Part shown: piece by piece, positions 9,300 through 20,145 of the stretch
Numbering within the stretch: position 1 is the stretch's first letter
Layout of the letters: each line of letters opens with the position of its first letter
Origin: DASVHS01 sp038244815
GTDB lineage: Bacteria > Acidobacteriota > Thermoanaerobaculia > Gp7-AA8
Assembly: GCA_038244815.1 (NCBI GenBank)
Contig: JBBRTB010000039.1
Location: 1 to 30,195 of the forward strand
DNA length: 30,195 bases
Direction: 5' to 3'
Notes under the pieces: generated by a model
Databases searched by the model: none
The model's input: only the letters and a program-made list of their open reading frames with translations
Told to the model about the DNA's origin: nothing
Translations under genes and position numbers: made by a program

Positions 9300-9325
9300 C
9301 CCCGGCCGCAAGGCCGGGGTTTTTT
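9300..9325 (+). terminator. Rho-independent terminator of the second TonB receptor
   Basis: A perfect 8-bp stem CCCCGGCC/GGCCGGGG (9300-9307 with 9312-9319), GCAA loop and T6 run begin 31 bases after the receptor stop. The heptamer repeat element starts directly after the T run. Confidence 0.92.
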
Positions 9326-9438
9326 GTGCTGGGTGCTCGGTACTCGGTGCTGGGTGCTGGGTGCTCGGTGCTCGGTGATGGGAACGATCAAAACCGAGGC
9401 CCGAGGCCTGAGGCCCCAGCACCCAGCACCCAGCACCC
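9326..9438. repeat. Hairpin-forming heptamer repeat element (copy B)
   Basis: The order is the same as in copy A at 5856. GGTGCTS-like heptamers (to about 9376) come first, then a core beginning GATCAAAACCGAGGCCCGAG (from 9386, identical to copy A over at least 20 bases). Reverse-complement units CAGCACC x3 (9417-9437) follow. The arms are complementary, so transcript or single-stranded DNA could fold into a long hairpin. It abuts the terminator of one receptor and ends about 40 bases before the next. Confidence 0.88.
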
Positions 9439-9476
9439 GGACGTAAAGTAAAATCGCGCGGCTTCATCGCACCGTC

Positions 9477-11171
9477 ATGGAGAGACCGGTCACGCAGCGC
9501 AGGCGCGTCGCATTGCTTTCGACGCTGCTGATCTTCGCCACCGCCGCGGCGGCTGCCGACGCCACCCGTTCGGCGTTGACCGGCACCGTGACCAGTCAGG
9601 GCAAGCCCGTCTCCGGCGTGACGATCTGGGTTTCATCGCCGGCGCTCATCGCCCCCCGTTCATCGACCAGCGGCGCGAACGGCGACTACACGTTTCCAGC
9701 ATTGCCTCCGGGTCTCTACGCCGTTTCGTTTGAACGGGAAGGCATGCAGTCCCAGAACCGGCGGGCCAGACTCGACCTCGCGCAAACCACCAGGCTGGAT
9801 GCCGAGCTGAAGCCGAGTGCCGTCGCCGAGACCATCACCATCACCGCCGTCAACCAGACGGTGATGGAGACTCCGCAAGCCGTAACGAGCCTCGACGCGG
9901 AGTTGATCGAGCAACTCGCCATCGGCCGGCGCATCCGGGATCGCGTGACGATCGGTCCCGCCGTTGAGCTGTCACCGAACGGGCAGATCGTCATCAGCGG
10001 AGCGCCCCCCTCCGACAATCTCGAGCTCGCCGACGGCGCCTTCATTGCGCGCGATCCGACGATCGAAGAAGCCATCCAGGCCACGGCCGTGATCACGGGC
10101 GCGATCTCCGCGGAATACGGGCGGTTCACCGGCGGCCTGATCTCGACGATCACCAGGTCCGGTGGCAACGACTTCTCCGGATCCCTCCGCGACAACCTCG
10201 TCCGCGATCAACCCGGACAGTGGAACAGCGCATACGAGGCAACCCTCGGCGGGCCGGTTGTGCCCGAGCGCCTCTGGTTTTTCGCGGCCGCCCGAAAAGA
10301 CGACGGCACGGCCACGGGCGACCGCTACGAGGGCAAGCTCACCGGCAGCGTGGCATCGAATCACACGATTGCCGCCTCGTTTCTCGACGCCCCCGAGGGC
10401 GGACTCCGGGCTGGTCACTACACCGGCATCGCCGGCGACAACCTCGTCGTGGAGGCGTTGTACGGTCACGGCCAGGCCGGCGACAATCGACGAAGCTGGA
10501 CAGGGAAGGGATCGTACTTTCTCTCGACAAAGGACGAAGGAAGCCACGAGATCGTGGCCGGATTCGACGAATGGAAGACGTCGGCATCGTTCATCAACGA
10601 CGCCTGGCACCTGTCGACACACTGGAGCTTCAATCTCGGCGCACGCTACGACTCCAGTCTCAGTCCCCGACTCGCGGCGATCTACGACATCGGCGGCGAC
10701 GGACACCAGCGCGCCACCGTCACCTACGGACGCTACACCTCGGACATCGGGCCGGCCCCTGCATCCATGAACGAGATGACCGCTAGCTATGCCATGAACA
10801 TCGGCGGCAACGGATTCCTGCGCGGCGATTTCATCCATCGCACGTGGAGTGACGACCTCACCCGCAGTTACGACGGCGTCCAGATCCAGGGAACATACCG
10901 GCTTCTCGGATTCGTGACCGCGGGCGGCAACTACACCCTGGCCCGGAGCGATGAGCTGAATGCCTGGTTGCTGCTCGCACCGCCTATGCCTTTCGGAGCG
11001 CTGGCATTGTCCGTCCTCGAGCGCAATCGCTCTACGAATCTCAGCGCGACATATGCGGTCCCGGCCTGGCGCGTCAGCCTGTTCGTGAAGGCCGACCTGT
11101 TCAACGCCTTCGACGTCGATCACGCCATGACGCTGCGGACGACGCGCATCGCCACCGGCTTGCGGTTCTAG
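9477..11171 (+). CDS. Miniature TonB-dependent receptor-like protein, third paralog
   Basis: A 564-residue paralog of the two receptors upstream, slightly over half their length, with an intact frame. The signal peptide ends near residue 27. The CarboxypepD_reg fold (about 33-120) and plug (about 125-235, with VITGAISAEYGRFTGG) are full-size, and the C terminus is ATGLRF. The missing length is spread through the barrel: recognisable blocks (PERLWFFAAAR, HYTGI, HWSFNLGARYD, SLSPRLAAIYDI) remain in order with the sequence between them cut out. Both cysteine motifs of the long paralogs are gone. No clear Shine-Dalgarno precedes ATG 9477. It may be a small receptor with short surface loops or a regulatory decoy; decay seems less likely because nothing is frameshifted. 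Confidence 0.85.
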   Translation: MERPVTQRRRVALLSTLLIFATAAAAADATRSALTGTVTSQGKPVSGVTIWVSSPALIAPRSSTSGANGDYTFPALPPGLYAVSFEREGMQSQNRRARLDLAQTTRLDAELKPSAVAETITITAVNQTVMETPQAVTSLDAELIEQLAIGRRIRDRVTIGPAVELSPNGQIVISGAPPSDNLELADGAFIARDPTIEEAIQATAVITGAISAEYGRFTGGLISTITRSGGNDFSGSLRDNLVRDQPGQWNSAYEATLGGPVVPERLWFFAAARKDDGTATGDRYEGKLTGSVASNHTIAASFLDAPEGGLRAGHYTGIAGDNLVVEALYGHGQAGDNRRSWTGKGSYFLSTKDEGSHEIVAGFDEWKTSASFINDAWHLSTHWSFNLGARYDSSLSPRLAAIYDIGGDGHQRATVTYGRYTSDIGPAPASMNEMTASYAMNIGGNGFLRGDFIHRTWSDDLTRSYDGVQIQGTYRLLGFVTAGGNYTLARSDELNAWLLLAPPMPFGALALSVLERNRSTNLSATYAVPAWRVSLFVKADLFNAFDVDHAMTLRTTRIATGLRF

Positions 11172-11189
11172 TTGGAAACCCTCGCGTTC

Positions 11190-12554
<1,365 letters not shown>

Positions 12555-12561
12555 CGTCCTC

Positions 12562-14103
12562 TTAGATCTCCTCCGTGTCGATCTGGGCGCGCTGCAGCGA
12601 GCCGGAGTAATCGACGTAGATCGACTTCCATTCGCTGAACACGTCGATGCCGGCCACGCCCGCCTCGCGATGACCGTTGCCCGTCTCCTTGGTTCCTCCG
12701 AAGGGCAGGTGAACTTCGGCACCGATCGTCGGCGCGTTGACGTAGAAGATGCCCGTGTACATGTCGCGCATGGCCGTGAAGGCCTTGTTGATGTCACGAG
12801 TGTAGATCGACGACGACAGTCCGTACTTCACGCCGTTGCCGATGGCGATGGCTTCCTCGACCGAGTCGCACTTGATGACCGCGGTCACGGGCCCGAAGAT
12901 CTCTTCCTGGGCGATGCGCATGGATGGCTTCACGTCCGCAAACACCGTGGGCTGATGGAAATAGCCTTTCGCGTATTCGCCATCGGTCAGCGCAGAACCG
13001 CCGGCGACGACCCTGGCCCCTTCGTCCCTGCCGATCTTCACGTATTTCTCGACCGTCTTGATCTGCGACGCGGAGATGTTCGGACCCATGTCGGTCTTCG
13101 GATCGAGTCCGTCGCCGACGCGCATCTTGCCGGCACGGCCAGCGAGCTTCTCTACGAACTGGTCGTACACCTTCTTTTGTACGACGATGCGCGAGGCCGC
13201 GGTGCAGCGCTGCCCGGCCGTACCGAACGCGCCCCACAGCGCTCCATCGACGGCCAGATCGACGTCGGCATCGTCCATGACCATGATGACGTTCTTGCCG
13301 CCCATCTCCAGGTGCACGTGCTTGAACTGCGGCGCGCAGGCGATGGAGATGTCGCGGCCCACGTCGGTCGATCCGGTGAACGAGATCACCGAGACGAGCG
13401 GATGCTTTGTCATCGGCTCGCCGACCTCGCGGCCCCCGCCGGTCACGACGTTGAACACCCCTTTCGGCAGTCCCGCTTCTTCGAATGCCTCGGCCAGCAT
13501 GATCACCGACAGCGGCGTCAGCGACGCCGGCTTGATCACCACCGTGTTCCCGACGATCAGTGCGGCCATCGACTTCCACGCCGGAATGGCGATCGGAAAG
13601 TTCCACGGCGTGATCAGTCCTGCTACGCCGAGTGGCATGCGCACGGCCATGTTGAACTTGCTGGGAAGCTCGGACGGTGTGGTCACGCCGTGGAGACGGC
13701 GGCCCTCGCCGGCCATCAGGAAGGCCATGTCGATCGCTTCCTGCACGTCTCCCTTCGTCTCGACGAGCACCTTCCCCATCTCGCGCGTCATTTCGGCGGC
13801 GATCTTGTCTTTGTCGCGCTTGAGAATGTTCCCCACCGCGTAAAGAAAATCGGCGCGGCGCGGCGCGGGGATCAGCCGCCAGGCGTCGAAGGCGCGGTGC
13901 GCGGCATCGACGGCGGCATTCAGATCGTCGGCGTTCGATTCCTGAAACGTCCCGATGAGGTCGTCGTGATTGGCGGGATTGCGGTTCTCGAACGTCTTGC
14001 CGCCCTTCGAGGCCACCCACTCACCGTTGATGTAGTTCCTGTAGTCGCGCGTCTTGCGCAGACCGGCGGCGTGTAGCGACGGTTTCGTTGCTGTAGCTGA
14101 CAT
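12562..14103 (-). CDS. NAD(P)-dependent aldehyde dehydrogenase
   Basis: A full-length cytoplasmic ALDH of 513 residues oxidising an aldehyde or semialdehyde to the acid. Visible catalytic elements are Asn168 (TPWNFP), Lys191 (VIKPAS), Glu266 (LEMGGKN), nucleophile Cys300 (GQRCTAASR) and EEIFGP at 400-405. The C-terminal FGGTKETGNGHREAG resembles semialdehyde dehydrogenases (ketoglutarate-semialdehyde and piperideine-6-carboxylate types), but the substrate cannot be fixed from sequence alone. A good Shine-Dalgarno (GGAGG, 14108-14112 read on the minus strand) supports ATG 14103. It lies 44 bases after the bactofilin gene and 7 before the M28 peptidase gene. Confidence 0.94.
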   Translation of the reverse strand: MSATATKPSLHAAGLRKTRDYRNYINGEWVASKGGKTFENRNPANHDDLIGTFQESNADDLNAAVDAAHRAFDAWRLIPAPRRADFLYAVGNILKRDKDKIAAEMTREMGKVLVETKGDVQEAIDMAFLMAGEGRRLHGVTTPSELPSKFNMAVRMPLGVAGLITPWNFPIAIPAWKSMAALIVGNTVVIKPASLTPLSVIMLAEAFEEAGLPKGVFNVVTGGGREVGEPMTKHPLVSVISFTGSTDVGRDISIACAPQFKHVHLEMGGKNVIMVMDDADVDLAVDGALWGAFGTAGQRCTAASRIVVQKKVYDQFVEKLAGRAGKMRVGDGLDPKTDMGPNISASQIKTVEKYVKIGRDEGARVVAGGSALTDGEYAKGYFHQPTVFADVKPSMRIAQEEIFGPVTAVIKCDSVEEAIAIGNGVKYGLSSSIYTRDINKAFTAMRDMYTGIFYVNAPTIGAEVHLPFGGTKETGNGHREAGVAGIDVFSEWKSIYVDYSGSLQRAQIDTEEI

Positions 14104-14147
14104 GGATCCTCCGGAAATGTGGGCCGCCAGGGAGCGTGGCGACCGGG

Positions 14148-14585
14148 TTATGTCTTGGGCCTGACCGCATTCTCCTCACCCTCGGGCGGCCTCTGCGTCC
14201 CCATGTCCACCGAGCCGCGGAACTTCGCGCCCTCGGCGACGATGATCTTCGGCGCCTTGATGTTGCCGTCGACGACGGCCGTGGTGATGAGCTCGAGCCG
14301 GTCGTCGGCCGAGACGTCCCCGGTCACCTTCCCCTCGACGGTCACGTTCTTCGCATGGACGGTCGCTTCGACACGCGCGGAGGTGCCGATGCGCAGATCG
14401 CTGGCCAGATTGATTTTCCCGCGCACCGTTCCCTCGACCACGACCGGCTCCGTGCCGCTGATGGTGCCGTCGATGGTCACGTTCGATCCGAAGAAAGTCA
14501 TCAGCGGTCCTCCCGGACTGGCCGGAGTGGCGGTTGGTGGCTGCGGACGCGGCGGAGGAGTCTGATCTTTGGAGAAAAGGGCCAT
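14148..14585 (-). CDS. Bactofilin (polymer-forming cytoskeletal protein)
   Basis: A 145-residue bactofilin. A Pro-rich N-terminal tail (about 8-28) leads into the right-handed beta-helix core (about 30-125), seen as repeating short strands such as VTIDGTIS, VVVEGTVRGKI, VTVEGKVTGDV and IIVAEGAKFRGSV. Bactofilins self-assemble without nucleotide into membrane-associated filaments that scaffold envelope enzymes. The start is ATG 14585, where MALFSK begins; the longer frame runs into the intergenic repeat and reads as repeat-derived nonsense. The Shine-Dalgarno GAGGA is supplied by the last unit of that heptamer repeat. First gene of a probable run with the dehydrogenase and peptidase. Confidence 0.93.
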   Translation of the reverse strand: MALFSKDQTPPPRPQPPTATPASPGGPLMTFFGSNVTIDGTISGTEPVVVEGTVRGKINLASDLRIGTSARVEATVHAKNVTVEGKVTGDVSADDRLELITTAVVDGNIKAPKIIVAEGAKFRGSVDMGTQRPPEGEENAVRPKT

Positions 14586-14589
14586 GGTT

Positions 14590-14672
14590 TCCTCGGTCCT
14601 CGGTAATCGGTCCTCGGTCCTCGGTCCGAATGGTGGTGAAATCCGAGGCCCGAGGCCCGAGGCCCGAGGACT
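14590..14672. repeat. Heptamer repeat element with TCCTCGG and CCGAGGC arms (copy C)
   Basis: TCCTCGG-type heptamers, one a GGTAATC variant, occupy 14590-14626. A spacer (GAATGGTGGTGAAAT) follows, then four CCGAGGC-type heptamers at 14643-14671. The arms are partly complementary, as in copies A and B, though the heptamer is GGTCCTC/GGGCCTC instead of GGTGCTC. It lies between the divergent bactofilin and adaptor genes. The remaining 14673-14804 has no gene and no promoter I could call. Confidence 0.8.
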
Positions 14673-14804
14673 TCTTTCTCGGGCCGGGAAGCATAACACG
14701 GCGCTTTTTTCCGTTTCGTTCAGTGCCGGAGCGTCGCGTGCAGTAAACTTCGCGCCGCTTCAACGAAGCCGTCAGAGAGTCGTAGAGCGAAGGGGTTCTG
14801 CATA

Positions 14805-16064
14805 GTGCGACGGACGACAGCCATTCTCCTCGTCACGGCCTTCCTGTGCTGCAAGGGCCGCGGCAGCAAAGGTCAACAGTACAAAACCGAAAAAGTCGAT
14901 CGCGGTGACATCACCATGACGGTGACGGCAACTGGAACGCTGTCCGCCGTGACGACCGTCCAGGTCGGCAGCCAGGTGTCCGGCGTGATCTCGCGCCTGT
15001 ACGCGGACTTCAACAGCCAGGTGCACAAGGGTCAACTGCTCGCCGAGCTCGATCCCACACCGTTTCAGGCGCAGGTGGAACAACGCCAGGCCGACCTGAC
15101 CAAGGCCCGCGTCGAAGCGGCGAACGCCAAGGTCAGCTACGACCGGCAGGCCCGCCTCGCCGCGTCCGGTCTGGCGGCGCAGGCCGACGTCGACACCGCC
15201 AAGGCCGCGTATGACGGCGCTGTCGCCGGCGTGCAGCAGGCAGCAGCAGCGCTGCGGCAGGCGCAGACCAACCTTCAGTACACCAGGATCACCTCGCCCA
15301 TCGACGGCGTCGTCGTCGATCGCGCCTACGACGTCGGACAGACCGTGGCCGCATCGTTCCAGGCACCGACGCTGTTTCAAATCGCGCAGGACCTGACCAA
15401 GATGCAGGTGCAGGCCGACGTCGATCAGTCCGACATTGGACGCGTTCGGGTCGGACAACTGGCGCGATTCACGGTCGACTCGTATCCCGACCAGGAGTTT
15501 CGCGGGCGCATTTCGCAGATCCGCCTGAACGCCACCGTCTCGCAGAACGTCGTCACCTATCCGGTCATCGTCGAGGTGGCGAACCCCGAGCAGAAGCTCA
15601 CACCGAAGATGACCGCGAACGTGACGATCGACGTGGCCGCCGTTCAAAACGTCTTGCGTGTTCCGAACGCGGCCCTGCGCTTCAAACCGGACCCCTCCAC
15701 GTTGCCTCCCGCCGAACGGCCGGTCACCGCAACCGCCACCACTGCCGGTTCGGGCGCCGCTCCCGAACGCGCGGCGGCGGAGATGGGACAACGCCGCCGC
15801 GGCATCGCCGGAGCCGGCGGAGCATTCGCGGGCGGCGCGCATCAGCGGCCCGCGCAGAGCGTGTGGCTCTTCGACCCGGCCACGAAGAAGCTGACGCAGG
15901 CGCAGATTCGCACCGGGATCACCGATGGCCGGTTCACCGAAGTCGTGTCCGGCGATGTGAAGGAAGGCGACAACATCATCGTGGGCCTGGCTACGGCCAA
16001 GGTGGAGGGACCGCCGCCGCCGGGATCGTCGAATCCGATGGGCCGCGGCGGCAGAGGAAGGTAG
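14805..16064 (+). CDS. MacA/HlyD-type periplasmic adaptor, cassette 1
   Basis: A membrane-fusion protein of 419 residues for a tripartite ABC exporter, starting at GTG 14805. A short N-terminal hydrophobic segment (about 6-16, ending in a Cys pair) serves as anchor or lipid site. A barrel-sandwich half-lipoyl segment comes next (SQVSGVISRLYADF, about 57-70), then an alpha-helical hairpin (about 86-155), the second lipoyl half (ITSPIDGVVVDRAYDVGQTV, 162-181), beta-barrel (about 195-280) and membrane-proximal domain. The latter is interrupted by an Ala/Gly/Arg-rich linker (about 305-350), and the tail ends in a Gly/Arg-rich stretch. The stop overlaps the ATPase start by one base. No outer-membrane TolC-like factor is encoded nearby. 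Confidence 0.92.
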   Translation: MRRTTAILLVTAFLCCKGRGSKGQQYKTEKVDRGDITMTVTATGTLSAVTTVQVGSQVSGVISRLYADFNSQVHKGQLLAELDPTPFQAQVEQRQADLTKARVEAANAKVSYDRQARLAASGLAAQADVDTAKAAYDGAVAGVQQAAAALRQAQTNLQYTRITSPIDGVVVDRAYDVGQTVAASFQAPTLFQIAQDLTKMQVQADVDQSDIGRVRVGQLARFTVDSYPDQEFRGRISQIRLNATVSQNVVTYPVIVEVANPEQKLTPKMTANVTIDVAAVQNVLRVPNAALRFKPDPSTLPPAERPVTATATTAGSGAAPERAAAEMGQRRRGIAGAGGAFAGGAHQRPAQSVWLFDPATKKLTQAQIRTGITDGRFTEVVSGDVKEGDNIIVGLATAKVEGPPPPGSSNPMGRGGRGR

Positions 16065-16818
16065 TGCCGGGCAACGTCATCGAGATCCGAGGGCTGACCA
16101 AGGTCTACCACATGGGCGAGGTGGAAGTGCGCGCGCTGGCCGGCGTCGACCTCGATGTGGCCACGAGCGAGTTTCTCGCGGTGATGGGCCCGTCGGGTTC
16201 GGGTAAGTCGACGCTCATGAACATCATCGGCTGTCTCGATCGTCCCACCGCGGGAACTTATGTCCTCGACGGCGTGGACGTCTCCACTCTCGACCGAGAC
16301 GAGCGTGCGGTCATCCGCAACGCCAAGATCGGATTCGTGTTCCAGAGCTTTAATCTGCTGGCACGCACGACGGCCATCGAGAACGTCGAGCTGCCGCTGT
16401 TGTACGGTGAGCTCGGTTGGACGCGCGAGCAGCGCCGTAAGGCCGCGGCCGATGCACTCCGCCGCGTCGGGCTGGCCGGCCGCGAACAGAGCCAGCCCTC
16501 TCAACTCTCCGGCGGGCAGCAGCAGCGCGTGGCCATCGCCCGCGCTCTCGTCACCGATCCGGCCATTCTTCTCGCCGACGAGCCCACCGGAAACCTCGAC
16601 TCACGCACGTCGGAAGAAATCATGGGCATCTTCCAGCAGTTGAACGATGCAGGAAAGACCATCGTGCTCATCACGCATGAACCGGACATCGCCCAGCATG
16701 CCCGGCGCATCGTGACCGTCCGTGACGGCGTCATTCAAAGCGACGAGCAGATCAACCAGGTTCGGGTGAACCTTCAGGGGATCGCTCCGCTGGTGCCGGC
16801 GGTGGCGGCGACACGATC

Positions 16819-16822
<4 letters not shown>
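16064..16822 (+). CDS. MacB/YknY-like ABC transporter ATPase, cassette 1
   Basis: A 252-residue ATP-binding subunit of the MacB/LolD/YknY family. The start is GTG 16064, sharing one base with the adaptor TAG stop and preceded by AGGAAGG; an upstream in-frame extension lies inside the adaptor gene and is rejected. Visible motifs: Walker A GPSGSGKST (42-50), Q-loop Gln94, signature LSGGQ (148-152), Walker B ILLADEP (Asp172, Glu173) and H-loop His205. E. coli MacB fuses ATPase and permease; here they are separate genes, as in YknYZ. The stop overlaps the permease start by 4 bases (ATGA), so the subunits are translationally coupled. Confidence 0.95.
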
Positions 16823-18048
<1,226 letters not shown>

Positions 18049-18059
18049 GATCAGGCCCC

Positions 18060-18080
18060 GGGCCTCGGGCCTCGGGCCTC
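18060..18080. repeat. Short heptamer repeat (GGGCCTC)x3
   Basis: Three perfect GGGCCTC units, the reverse complement of the GAGGCCC units in the longer elements, occupy the 46-base gap between the convergent permease and LytTR genes. A GGCCCC/GGGCC palindrome just before it could help it act as a stem, but no T tract follows. Confidence 0.75.
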
Positions 18081-18094
18081 GGTTGCCACCGCCC

Positions 18095-18889
18095 TTACGT
18101 TTCGATGCCCAGTTTCTGCTCGAGCTCTTCGCGCCGTCCGCGGCTCAGGCTCAATTCCACCCCGCTCTTGAGGCGAACGCCGTAATCACCGCCGGGATGC
18201 CTCGTCAGCGTATCGATGCGGTCGAGCCGCACGATCGCCGAGCGATGGATGCGAAAGAAGATCCCGGGATCGAGCCGCTCCTCGAGGGTCTGCATGCGCT
18301 CGCGGATCGCGAAGGTGCGCTCGCCGACGTGCAGCTCGGCGTACGGACCGCTGGCGGTGATGTAGTCGATCCTGTCCACCGGCACGACGCGCACCTGCCA
18401 GCGCGATTCCACCGAGATGCGCTCCAGATAATCGGTCTTCGGCGGATCGGCGGCCGGCGGATTCTCGCTGAGCATCGTCATCAGCCGCTTGGTCATGCGG
18501 CCCACTTCCTCGAGCTCGATCATCCGCCGGGCCCGTGAGAAGGCCTGCCCGAACCGTTCGTCGTCGAACGGCTTGACCAGATAGTCGAGGGCGGCGCGGT
18601 CGAACGCCTTGATGGCGAACTGATCGTAGGCCGTGACGAAAATGGTCGCCGGCATGTCCTCGCCAATCTCATCGACGACCTGCAGTCCGGTCAGGCCGGG
18701 CATCTGCACGTCGAGAAACACCAGGTCAGGCTTTTCAGTGCGGATCACGTTCAATGCCTCGTTGCCGTCGCTGGCGGTCCCGGCGATCTCGACGCCCTCT
18801 TCCTTTTCCAGGAGATCGGCGATGCGCTGGCGCGCCAGAAGCTCGTCGTCGGCGATGGCCACCCGAATGATCCTCTTCTCAGAGTCCAT
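18095..18889 (-). CDS. LytTR-family response regulator
   Basis: A two-component regulator of 264 residues. The receiver domain (about 7-125) has Asp14/Asp15, phospho-acceptor Asp60 (LVFLDVQMPG), Thr86 and Lys106 (LVKPFDD). After a linker, a LytTR DNA-binding domain (about 155-260) is recognisable from RIDYITASGPYAELHV and FFRIHRSAIV. LytTR regulators bind short direct repeats in promoters and often control envelope or efflux genes. The start overlaps the kinase stop by 11 bases, so kinase and regulator form one operon. It lies between two exporter cassettes transcribed the other way, which makes them candidate targets. Confidence 0.94.
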   Translation of the reverse strand: MDSEKRIIRVAIADDELLARQRIADLLEKEEGVEIAGTASDGNEALNVIRTEKPDLVFLDVQMPGLTGLQVVDEIGEDMPATIFVTAYDQFAIKAFDRAALDYLVKPFDDERFGQAFSRARRMIELEEVGRMTKRLMTMLSENPPAADPPKTDYLERISVESRWQVRVVPVDRIDYITASGPYAELHVGERTFAIRERMQTLEERLDPGIFFRIHRSAIVRLDRIDTLTRHPGGDYGVRLKSGVELSLSRGRREELEQKLGIET

Positions 18890-19997
18890 ACGTCTTCAGA
18901 TCGTGCGTCGTGTGATACGGAATCGTGATCTCGGCGATGACGCCGCCCTCGGCCAACGCGCGCATCGCCAGCGAAGCAGCCTCTCCATACAACTGCTCCA
19001 GACGCTGCTCCGTGTTTCGCAGGCCGACGCCGCTCTTCGTCTGGGCTGCGTTCAGACCGGGACCATTGTCGCGGACGGTGAGCCGCAGGTCGTCGCCCAG
19101 GCGTTGCGCGGCAATCTCGACGCGGCCCTCCCCGGCCGCACGGCTGGCGCCGTGCTCGAGCGCGTTCTCTACGATCGGCTGCAGGATCAGGTTGGGGACG
19201 AGGGCGTCGAGCACATCGGCGTCGATCGCCGTCGTCACACGCAGCCGGCCCTGAAAACGGACCTCCATGATCTCGATGTAGCGGCGCAGAAAATCGAGCT
19301 CGTCGCGGAGCGGAACTTCATCCGAGCCGCGGCTCTCGATGGTGTGGCGCAGCAGCTCGGAGAGGCGCGCAATCATTCGCCGCACACCCGAAGGGTCGCG
19401 GTCCACCAGCGCGGACACCGCGTGCAGCGTGTTGAACAGGAAGTGCGGGTTGAGCTGCATGCGCAGGGCATCGAGGCGGGCATCGGCGAGCTGGGCCCGC
19501 AACTCGGCCGACTCCTGAAGGCGCCGCTGGTAGCCGACGTAGTAGTTGCGCGCGAATCCCGCCGCCAGCACGGCCAGATAGACGAGAAGCTGGTTCACGA
19601 AATGGAAGCGGGCGATGTCGCGCATCGGCGAGAAGATCAGCCGTGGCGGCCGCGGCACGATCTGCAGCCGGACGAACTGCAGAATGACATCGACGGCGAT
19701 GGCGATGAACACGCCCGTGACCAGCAGCAGTGGCGTGCGCACCGCCCACGTGGAACGCTCGGCCGCGAACCGGTAGCTCAGCCAGAACACCAGCGGGGTC
19801 AGGCTCGCCCACAGCCACGACTCGATATACTCCATCGCGACCGGCGCGGTCGGCGATCCCAGCCGGAAACCGAAGCCGCGCGGATCGAGCAAGCGGTTGA
19901 CGGAAGAGAGCGTGGCGATGAACGTCCAGAATGCGAAGATCAGCAGCAGTTCCTTCGCGCTGATCTGGCTCTCGCCGGCGGCCGGACTCTCGTTCAT
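18879..19997 (-). CDS. LytS/YesM-type sensor histidine kinase
   Basis: A membrane sensor kinase of 372 residues from ATG 19997, chosen because it begins a compact N terminus with a weak GGCAGG upstream; in-frame ATG 20042 or GTG 20057 would add 15 or 20 residues. Four hydrophobic segments (about 15-32, 59-76, 88-109, 132-152) form the sensor with little periplasmic domain. The His_kinase (PF06580-type) block has phospho-acceptor His185 in LNPHFLFNTLHAV, N-box Asn278 (LQPIVENALEHG), DNGPG (310-314) and GVGLRN (323-328). It partners the LytTR regulator, whose gene overlaps its end. Ligand unknown; envelope stress is an inference from the neighbours. Confidence 0.92.
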   Translation of the reverse strand: MNESPAAGESQISAKELLLIFAFWTFIATLSSVNRLLDPRGFGFRLGSPTAPVAMEYIESWLWASLTPLVFWLSYRFAAERSTWAVRTPLLLVTGVFIAIAVDVILQFVRLQIVPRPPRLIFSPMRDIARFHFVNQLLVYLAVLAAGFARNYYVGYQRRLQESAELRAQLADARLDALRMQLNPHFLFNTLHAVSALVDRDPSGVRRMIARLSELLRHTIESRGSDEVPLRDELDFLRRYIEIMEVRFQGRLRVTTAIDADVLDALVPNLILQPIVENALEHGASRAAGEGRVEIAAQRLGDDLRLTVRDNGPGLNAAQTKSGVGLRNTEQRLEQLYGEAASLAMRALAEGGVIAEITIPYHTTHDLKTYGL

Positions 19998-20051
19998 GGC
20001 CCTGCCTGTTGCAAGATTCAAGCGTTCACCCGTGCAGTCCATGACACGGGA

Positions 20052-20063
20052 GTGCACTTCGTG
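20052..20063 (+). promoter_or_regulatory. Candidate operator GTGC-N4-CGTG upstream of spy
   Basis: GTGCACTTCGTG lies 83 bases before the spy-like start and in the leader of the divergent kinase gene. The same GTGC-N4-CGTG pattern occurs twice before the second adaptor gene (20663 and 20683). A LytTR regulator is encoded next door, so shared control is plausible but unproven. Confidence 0.4.
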
Positions 20064-20145
20064 AACGAGCTGAAACAGAAACGCCCCTCAAAACGTCTGT
20101 TCATGTGACTGGCAATTAAGCCACGAAAAACAAGGAGCTACAGCA

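Noticed and set aside
12670..14076. 468-codon open frame on the plus strand
   Set aside because: Antisense to the aldehyde dehydrogenase, whose catalytic motifs are intact; the frame reads His/Arg/Asp-rich with no recognisable fold.
18633..20108. 491-codon open frame on the plus strand
   Set aside because: Antisense to the LytS kinase and LytTR regulator, which are certain; composition is Gln/Arg/His-rich nonsense.
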